DNA from: Bacteroidota bacterium
GTDB taxonomy: Bacteria > Bacteroidota > Ignavibacteria > UBA10030 > UBA8401
Length of the DNA stretch: 46,434 nt
Assembly (NCBI GenBank): GCA_030679145.1
Contig: JAUXTU010000099.1
Coordinates: 1 to 46,434 of the forward strand
Reading direction: 5' to 3'
In this document: positions 41,064 through 46,434 of the stretch, one piece after another
Layout: every line of letters starts with the position of its first letter
How positions within the stretch are numbered: position 1 is the stretch's first letter
Notes under the pieces: model-generated
The model's input: only the letters and a program-made list of their open reading frames with translations
Databases searched by the model: none
Told to the model about the DNA's origin: nothing
Translations under genes and position numbers: made by a program

Positions 41064-44000
41064 CTACCGCATCTTCACTAACTTTGAAAGCCCTTCAACC
41101 TGTTTTCCCCCCTGTTTCACTATCACTTTGTAAAGATAAACACCGTTTCCAATCTGATCTCCGTCTTTGTCCCGTCCATCCCATGGAATTTTATTAAAAC
41201 CTATAATCCCTAGTGCCGAAATTTCATGGATGAGGCGTCCGGCAACAGTATATATTTTGATTTTTATTTCATCTGGATTGACCGGACCAATTATCGTAAA
41301 AGTAAATTGGGTTGATGATGAAAACGGGTTTGGGATATTATATATTTCTTGAATCTTATAATTGGAAGATACAAATAAAGAAAGATCAAGAATATTACCA
41401 AATTCCTTTGAATTATCAGAAAAATTTTTCGTGGATATTTTTATTGAATTCTCATCATTTTGAAGCTCCGGAAACCACCGCAGATGTGCTTTCCCCGCGT
41501 TTCCGGTCGGTATAAATTCAAATTTATTTGTTTGATCAATGGTAACAGATAAATTATTCAGCGTAATTTCAAACAGTGATGTATCTTGAATCGTCAATAT
41601 CGAATTGAGATTGTCAAAAAATAAAATATTAATCTCCGGTGTTTTTTGCACAAATTCGCCAGGTATTGGTTTAATCCCATCAACAGTAACAGATATTGTA
41701 GGGCGAGTTGTGTCTTGTTCAACTGTATATGGTATAGTAATGGAGTTGTTATTTTTATAAAATTCCGGAATCCGATTATTTTCATCAACAATAATTCTTA
41801 GGGCATGGTTTCCTCGAAATCCTTTTGTCTCATAGACCAAAGAAAATGAGGAAGAATCATTCTCATTAATCTTCCCGACAGAAATTGATTTGAGCAATCG
41901 CTCTGAAATTCCTAAATCATTAGAATAGATTGATACGTACACCGTATCAGATCCAACTGCTCCGACATTTTTGACTTTACCGGAAATCAACATAGATTCA
42001 CCTTCAGGTATGACCTGTTTATTAAGCGTTATCATGGATGATGACAGCGCTAATTCCGGAGGAGCTGATGCCTCAAATGACCATCCCTGTAAGATAGGAG
42101 TTTGATTGAATGAGTTTGCATTGAGGGAAAATAACAATTTCATCTTTTGATATTTATTTGAAAGTGAATCTGCTAAAACAAATACAGTATCAATTTTGGA
42201 AATGATGGTATCATTCAATAATGAAGAATGCACTCCAATAATTTTTGTTTCGATAGAAGAACCGATCGGCTGAATAGATTTAAGAGATAATTTTTTCCAT
42301 TGAACCGCAGGTCCAATTTCTTGCGTAATCAGTTGTCCAATTTTTTCTTGTTTAATATATGTCGTTTCAATGATCGCTTTTTGACCTGAACCCGAAGCAA
42401 AATAGACTTCTTTTGCAGATCCCGGTGATCCTCCCTTTATTCCGACAACAGCCCATGAATCTCTAAATTTGAGAAGTGATGCCTTTGACGCACCAATTTG
42501 AGAGTACGCATTGCGCGCAGCTGTGGTAAAATTGTTTGCACCTTCATCTATTACAACTGACACAACAATTTGACCTGAAGGAATAGCATTTAAAAATGCA
42601 ATCAATGAATCTGCGTTTGATGGCTGATTGAATAAATCAAAAGTTCGGACTGATTGAACTTCATATTGAATTGTATCCATTACGACTAAAGAATGACCGA
42701 CACTAAATGAATTGAAGAGAACATTGATTCCATTAATTTCAACAACTCCAAAATTTCCATCAAGCGCGCCTGAAGAAATAGCTTTTAACGAAATGAGTGT
42801 GGGTGATATCTTGATTCCTTTAGATGAATTATCAAAGATAGTTTTTGAAAAAGAATTACTGCTAAATGCTGCAGAATCAAATTGACCAAACAATACCGTT
42901 GAATCCGGAGAAGAATAAAATGTTCCTTCAGTCCAACTAAAGGATGATTGTAACTTTGCCCGCCAGTAATACCGCCGCCCGGGTGTCAATGCAGGAATTA
43001 AAAGTTCAGTTGTAACATTACCGCTTGGCGTATTAAATACTTGTGCGGTGGAATAGTTTTTTAGTGAATCAATTTCTATTTGTACATTCTCATTTCCCCC
43101 CGCTACTGTCGTAACGGGTTTCAAGAGAACAAGCTTATCCACTTTTTGTACGTTAAATTTTGGCGGAAAAAGTATTTGAAAACTTGATGATAGAACCGGA
43201 AACGAAAATGTGGTATTGTTATCATTCTCTGAAAGTTCAGCAATACGATCATTAACATCAAGACTTGCTGTCAACGAGTGCTGCCCGGCTTTTCCATGGA
43301 TACCAATTGAAAATTGTATTGTATCTTGAAAACGTGGAACAGGTATCGTTGAAGTAACAATATTTGTCACAACATTATTGTAGGTATGTTTTATTGTAAT
43401 GGTTACAGAATCATTAATAACCTTGCCGTAGTTGCTAATAACATATTTTATTGCCGCTGTGTCCAAATCATCACTTAAATTTTGATCCACAATAAATGAA
43501 CTCTGATCTGTTGACAAATTTGGTTTTTTGGGGATTGCAAGTTCTAATGAAGGATCACCAACAAATTCACTCGTATATAACATCACCACATTTGTAGTAG
43601 TAAAGTTCTGTTGTGCTAATGTAATTTTAGCATTCATATGTGCTTTGCTAATGGAATATAAAGAGTCTTTCAAAAGATTTTTATACAGCTCTATCGGCAG
43701 CGTTGTTGCCGTACTTGTAAAACCAAGTGCGGAATTTCCTATATATCCAATGGCATTCGAAACAGGTCCGAGAACAAAAACTTCACTGAACGATAAATAA
43801 TCCGGTTCAGCAAATTTACCCGTTGAACACCCAAAATCTGATAAAAAAGAACTGCGATTGCGAGAATTCTTCAACTGCGACGGATCACCGATACTATTGT
43901 CCCATGTTTGTGTTCCGCTGTGCCCTATGTATGATATAAAAACCGCACCATTTGAGATCACATCTTTCACCTGCAACGATGTATAAGGTCCAAAATCAGA

Positions 44001-46352
44001 TTTAGGATTTGAGGTTTTATAAAAATGGGTGGAGATACCTCCTATCGGAAATGGTTGAACATAATTTCCAATAACTGAATTAAAAACATTCTTAAAATTA
44101 TCGATCTCGCTTTGTTTGTTTGGATCTCCTCCGGTAAAGAATAAATATCGTTTATTCCAATCATTAAATGGATTCGTGGCATATTCCTGCATCCGAGTTA
44201 AATACTGTGTTACATCTCCAACATTATTTGCCGGTAATCTTCCAATATACATCTGCGGAAAGTTTGATAGTGATTTCCAAGTGACAAGCAATGGATCACT
44301 CACAGGATATCCGTACGAAGGCACATAATTCAATGCACTGAATTTCTTTAAATAAAATTTATAATCAACCGATGCATCGCCAACTAAAAACAGATATGCC
44401 GGGATCGGTGCCGGCCAAGACATTGTGTTTTGTAAAAAATCTCTCAATGCCTGTGGATTCGGATATCCAAACCCAAATTCATCATAGACTTCACTAATTT
44501 CAACTACTTTGACCGTTAGATTACGTGATGTCGTCAGAAAATTCTTATAAAGTTGAACTTCGGGGAGAAATTTTGAATGAGTAACTACAATGTAGTCCGT
44601 TTGTTGTGTATTGTCATAATAATTTGCAAATGCTTTTGCAGATAATAGTATCGGATCATTTATCTTTGATGTTGGAAGAACCATATATTGATCATCAGGT
44701 CCTACGGTATCAGAAAATGTTGCTGTAAAAGGAGCTGATGCAGAATATGTAATATTGTTTATTTTCTGAAATTGCGGGAAAACTTTATAGATTGCAATAT
44801 TCTTTGTTGAAAAATTAGTAATCTTTACAAATCGGGCAGTTCTATTTGTAAGAGATTTAAACTGAAATTGAAGTGAATCCCCTATCGCCTTCAATTGCCG
44901 TGGAAATTCAATTTCAAGCCAATCTGGAATTACCCAATTGACAGATGTTGAAGCTGTTGGATATGAAAAGACTGAAACATTATTTGTTCCATTTACTAAT
45001 TTGGAAATTGGATATTTTGACGAAAGAATTGTTTGTTCATATCTGTTCAGAGTATCTTTTTTTAGGTCTATTCCTCCATTTAGACGCAATCCCAAAATAT
45101 GTGTATTTGTGGATATTGAGCCTCCCCAACTTAATGCTTTTACATACGCTGTGCCGCTATCACTCGTAGTCGCTAGATCTGTTATTGAAAATGTCGGTTT
45201 CAATTCACCATTGGCACCAAGAAAATTCCATCCCCAAAAATCTTGCGAGGTGTACTCCGGATTTTGTTGAAGAGTAATATCATTACTTGCAAACTGAATG
45301 AATGAATTGGTCTCAAGATGGCGAAAGTCGGTGTAATTATTTAATGTTTCAGATGCAGCCACTGAGTTTGCAAGCACTTGCATGCGTAGACCATCCTGAA
45401 GACCCACTGTAAAAAATAAATATGTAGAATCGGAATAACGATCGAGATAATCATTAAATTCATTCAATCCTGTCGTGATAATACGATGTTTATACGTATA
45501 ATTTCGCAAAGCAGGAAACTCTATATAATCTGTCGAATCGAAAGTTCCATCATCCTCACCGGAAATATAAATTGGAATCTCCAATCCCTTATTAATTACT
45601 TGAAATTTCCTAGGGTCTGCAGAAATAATCTCAGGAAATATATTTTTTAACTGGTCATACGCTATGCGATAAATATTATCTCGCGGAATAATGACCTTAG
45701 AATATTTTTGGCCGCTGACAAACCATTTAACTGCCGATTTTTGTTGATACGGAACTGCCTCATCATAATTAACGATCATTTGCTTTAGTAATAACTCATA
45801 ATGAGGGTCATTTTTTTTACGAGATTGCACAGAAGCATTAGCCTGTTGACCATTGAGGCGCACCACCAACTCAACATTATGAGCAATTTTATATTTTGCT
45901 TGTGCAATATCATATTCAAGATTCTGTACTTCAATCCTTGCAAGATAAAATCCTCTAAACCATTCATACCCTGTAATCTGAGCATTATTTTTTTTCTGAA
46001 TAGTAGTGGAAACCGACTTCGCCATTTTTGGTTTTTCAACAATAATACTCGAGTCTGAACTTATTGAAAGTTGATCACCATACTTAATTTGTTTCTCTGA
46101 AAGAACGGATGTTTCATACTGTTGGTCTACAATGAGAGCTTGCTGTCCGGGCGTGATAGAGAAGTAAAATATTTGTGAACTTGAATTTTGAACATCTACA
46201 AGTTGTTCGGAAATCTTTAGCGGTAACGATATTTGATATTCATTTTGAGATTTTTTTGCATACACCGGCTTCGATGTTTGCGCAGCATAACTATTACTAC
46301 TAATTATGCAGACGAAAACAAGAAAAAGTATTGTAAAAAAGTATTTCTTCAT
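41064..46352 (-). CDS. C25-family (gingipain-like) cysteine peptidase, candidate T9SS sortase PorU
   Basis: The 1762-residue secreted protein has a signal peptide (ending near SNSYA). The C25 catalytic region lies around 590-950, with His811 in ISYIGHSG and Cys842 in DFGCSTGKF, 31 residues apart, much as in gingipains and PorU. Beyond it are CARDB-like Ig domains (AGQHSLTASLDVNDRIAEL near 1040; VKNVGAVGSDTVYVSIYS near 1470) and a C-terminal FlgD/T9SS-like domain (YNIPNPFSSSTQFTF; IPWDGRDKDGD; GNGVYLYKVIV). PorU removes sorting domains from T9SS cargo at the cell surface; P. gingivalis PorU is ~1158 residues, so this is far longer. porV is not adjacent here. It could be PorU of a divergent lineage or a C25 protease that is itself cargo. 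Confidence 0.85.
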   Translation of the reverse strand: MKKYFFTILFLVFVCIISSNSYAAQTSKPVYAKKSQNEYQISLPLKISEQLVDVQNSSSQIFYFSITPGQQALIVDQQYETSVLSEKQIKYGDQLSISSDSSIIVEKPKMAKSVSTTIQKKNNAQITGYEWFRGFYLARIEVQNLEYDIAQAKYKIAHNVELVVRLNGQQANASVQSRKKNDPHYELLLKQMIVNYDEAVPYQQKSAVKWFVSGQKYSKVIIPRDNIYRIAYDQLKNIFPEIISADPRKFQVINKGLEIPIYISGEDDGTFDSTDYIEFPALRNYTYKHRIITTGLNEFNDYLDRYSDSTYLFFTVGLQDGLRMQVLANSVAASETLNNYTDFRHLETNSFIQFASNDITLQQNPEYTSQDFWGWNFLGANGELKPTFSITDLATTSDSGTAYVKALSWGGSISTNTHILGLRLNGGIDLKKDTLNRYEQTILSSKYPISKLVNGTNNVSVFSYPTASTSVNWVIPDWLEIEFPRQLKAIGDSLQFQFKSLTNRTARFVKITNFSTKNIAIYKVFPQFQKINNITYSASAPFTATFSDTVGPDDQYMVLPTSKINDPILLSAKAFANYYDNTQQTDYIVVTHSKFLPEVQLYKNFLTTSRNLTVKVVEISEVYDEFGFGYPNPQALRDFLQNTMSWPAPIPAYLFLVGDASVDYKFYLKKFSALNYVPSYGYPVSDPLLVTWKSLSNFPQMYIGRLPANNVGDVTQYLTRMQEYATNPFNDWNKRYLFFTGGDPNKQSEIDNFKNVFNSVIGNYVQPFPIGGISTHFYKTSNPKSDFGPYTSLQVKDVISNGAVFISYIGHSGTQTWDNSIGDPSQLKNSRNRSSFLSDFGCSTGKFAEPDYLSFSEVFVLGPVSNAIGYIGNSALGFTSTATTLPIELYKNLLKDSLYSISKAHMNAKITLAQQNFTTTNVVMLYTSEFVGDPSLELAIPKKPNLSTDQSSFIVDQNLSDDLDTAAIKYVISNYGKVINDSVTITIKHTYNNVVTNIVTSTIPVPRFQDTIQFSIGIHGKAGQHSLTASLDVNDRIAELSENDNNTTFSFPVLSSSFQILFPPKFNVQKVDKLVLLKPVTTVAGGNENVQIEIDSLKNYSTAQVFNTPSGNVTTELLIPALTPGRRYYWRAKLQSSFSWTEGTFYSSPDSTVLFGQFDSAAFSSNSFSKTIFDNSSKGIKISPTLISLKAISSGALDGNFGVVEINGINVLFNSFSVGHSLVVMDTIQYEVQSVRTFDLFNQPSNADSLIAFLNAIPSGQIVVSVVIDEGANNFTTAARNAYSQIGASKASLLKFRDSWAVVGIKGGSPGSAKEVYFASGSGQKAIIETTYIKQEKIGQLITQEIGPAVQWKKLSLKSIQPIGSSIETKIIGVHSSLLNDTIISKIDTVFVLADSLSNKYQKMKLLFSLNANSFNQTPILQGWSFEASAPPELALSSSMITLNKQVIPEGESMLISGKVKNVGAVGSDTVYVSIYSNDLGISERLLKSISVGKINENDSSSFSLVYETKGFRGNHALRIIVDENNRIPEFYKNNNSITIPYTVEQDTTRPTISVTVDGIKPIPGEFVQKTPEINILFFDNLNSILTIQDTSLFEITLNNLSVTIDQTNKFEFIPTGNAGKAHLRWFPELQNDENSIKISTKNFSDNSKEFGNILDLSLFVSSNYKIQEIYNIPNPFSSSTQFTFTIIGPVNPDEIKIKIYTVAGRLIHEISALGIIGFNKIPWDGRDKDGDQIGNGVYLYKVIVKQGGKQVEGLSKLVKMR

Positions 46353-46434
46353 AAACGACCAGCTATTTTTTGCTTAATAACTAAATATGCAAAATGTGGA
46401 ATCCCAATGATATACCTTTTCCAAAGACGTCTTG

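Noticed and set aside
1-46434. CRISPR arrays, tRNA or rRNA genes, insertion sequences with transposases
   Set aside because: No regular spacer repeats, cloverleaf-like segments, rRNA signatures or transposase reading frames were found.

Overview
The window is about 46 kb of a moderately AT-rich bacterial chromosome, most likely from the Bacteroidota/Chlorobiota side of the FCB group, probably an Ignavibacteria-like lineage. This rests on three things seen here: type IX secretion (T9SS) proteins (a protein with an NYPNPFNPST-type C-terminal sorting domain, a PorV/PorQ-family barrel, a C25 gingipain/PorU-like peptidase), a Bacteroidota-type promoter (TTG-N20-TATCTTTG) before glgA, and many secreted lipoproteins. 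The assignment is inference; no rRNA is present.

Layout. 1-860: N-terminal part of a family 31 glycoside hydrolase cut by the window edge. 1125-5698 (minus): a copper homeostasis operon with a hidden 58-residue ORF, an ATP-grasp-like protein, an HMA-AraC fusion regulator, CopZ and CopA; the first three overlap by 4 nt (ATGA). 5700-7060: an accessory island with an integron attC-like palindrome, an unrecognised 364-residue protein and a nested REP-like palindrome. 7068-10762 (minus): M29 aminopeptidase, GCS2-type carboxylate-amine ligase, four-helix-bundle protein and ATP-grasp ligase, a set that suggests small-peptide or amino-acid-conjugate metabolism. 10886-14520 (plus): secreted esterase and PEP carboxylase. 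14567-15280 (minus): sirtuin deacylase.

15337-26639 (minus): a tightly packed run of six cell-envelope genes (two T9SS-type secreted proteins, a lipoprotein, a TonB-dependent receptor, a PorV-like barrel and an NHL-propeller lipoprotein) closed by a clear intrinsic terminator at 15285-15313. 26763-29108: LysM lytic transglycosylase. 29634-34113 (plus): glycogen synthase, heptose bisphosphate phosphatase, DNRLRE-like lipoprotein and an outer-membrane barrel. 34153-37870 (plus): rpiB, glyA, tatC and a polyprenyl diphosphate synthase. 37892-46352 (minus): Y-family DNA polymerase, NlpC/P60 hydrolase, EVE protein and a 1762-residue C25-family cysteine peptidase related to the T9SS sortase PorU.

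Most genes are housekeeping or envelope genes. The least explained parts are the attC-like island, the unusual partners in the copper operon, the GCS2/ATP-grasp/M29 cluster and the six-gene envelope operon. Several gene starts are better placed downstream of the longest reading frame (copA, the sirtuin, the NHL lipoprotein, glyA, rpiB and others) or use TTG/GTG. Short dispersed palindromic repeats recur in the gaps.
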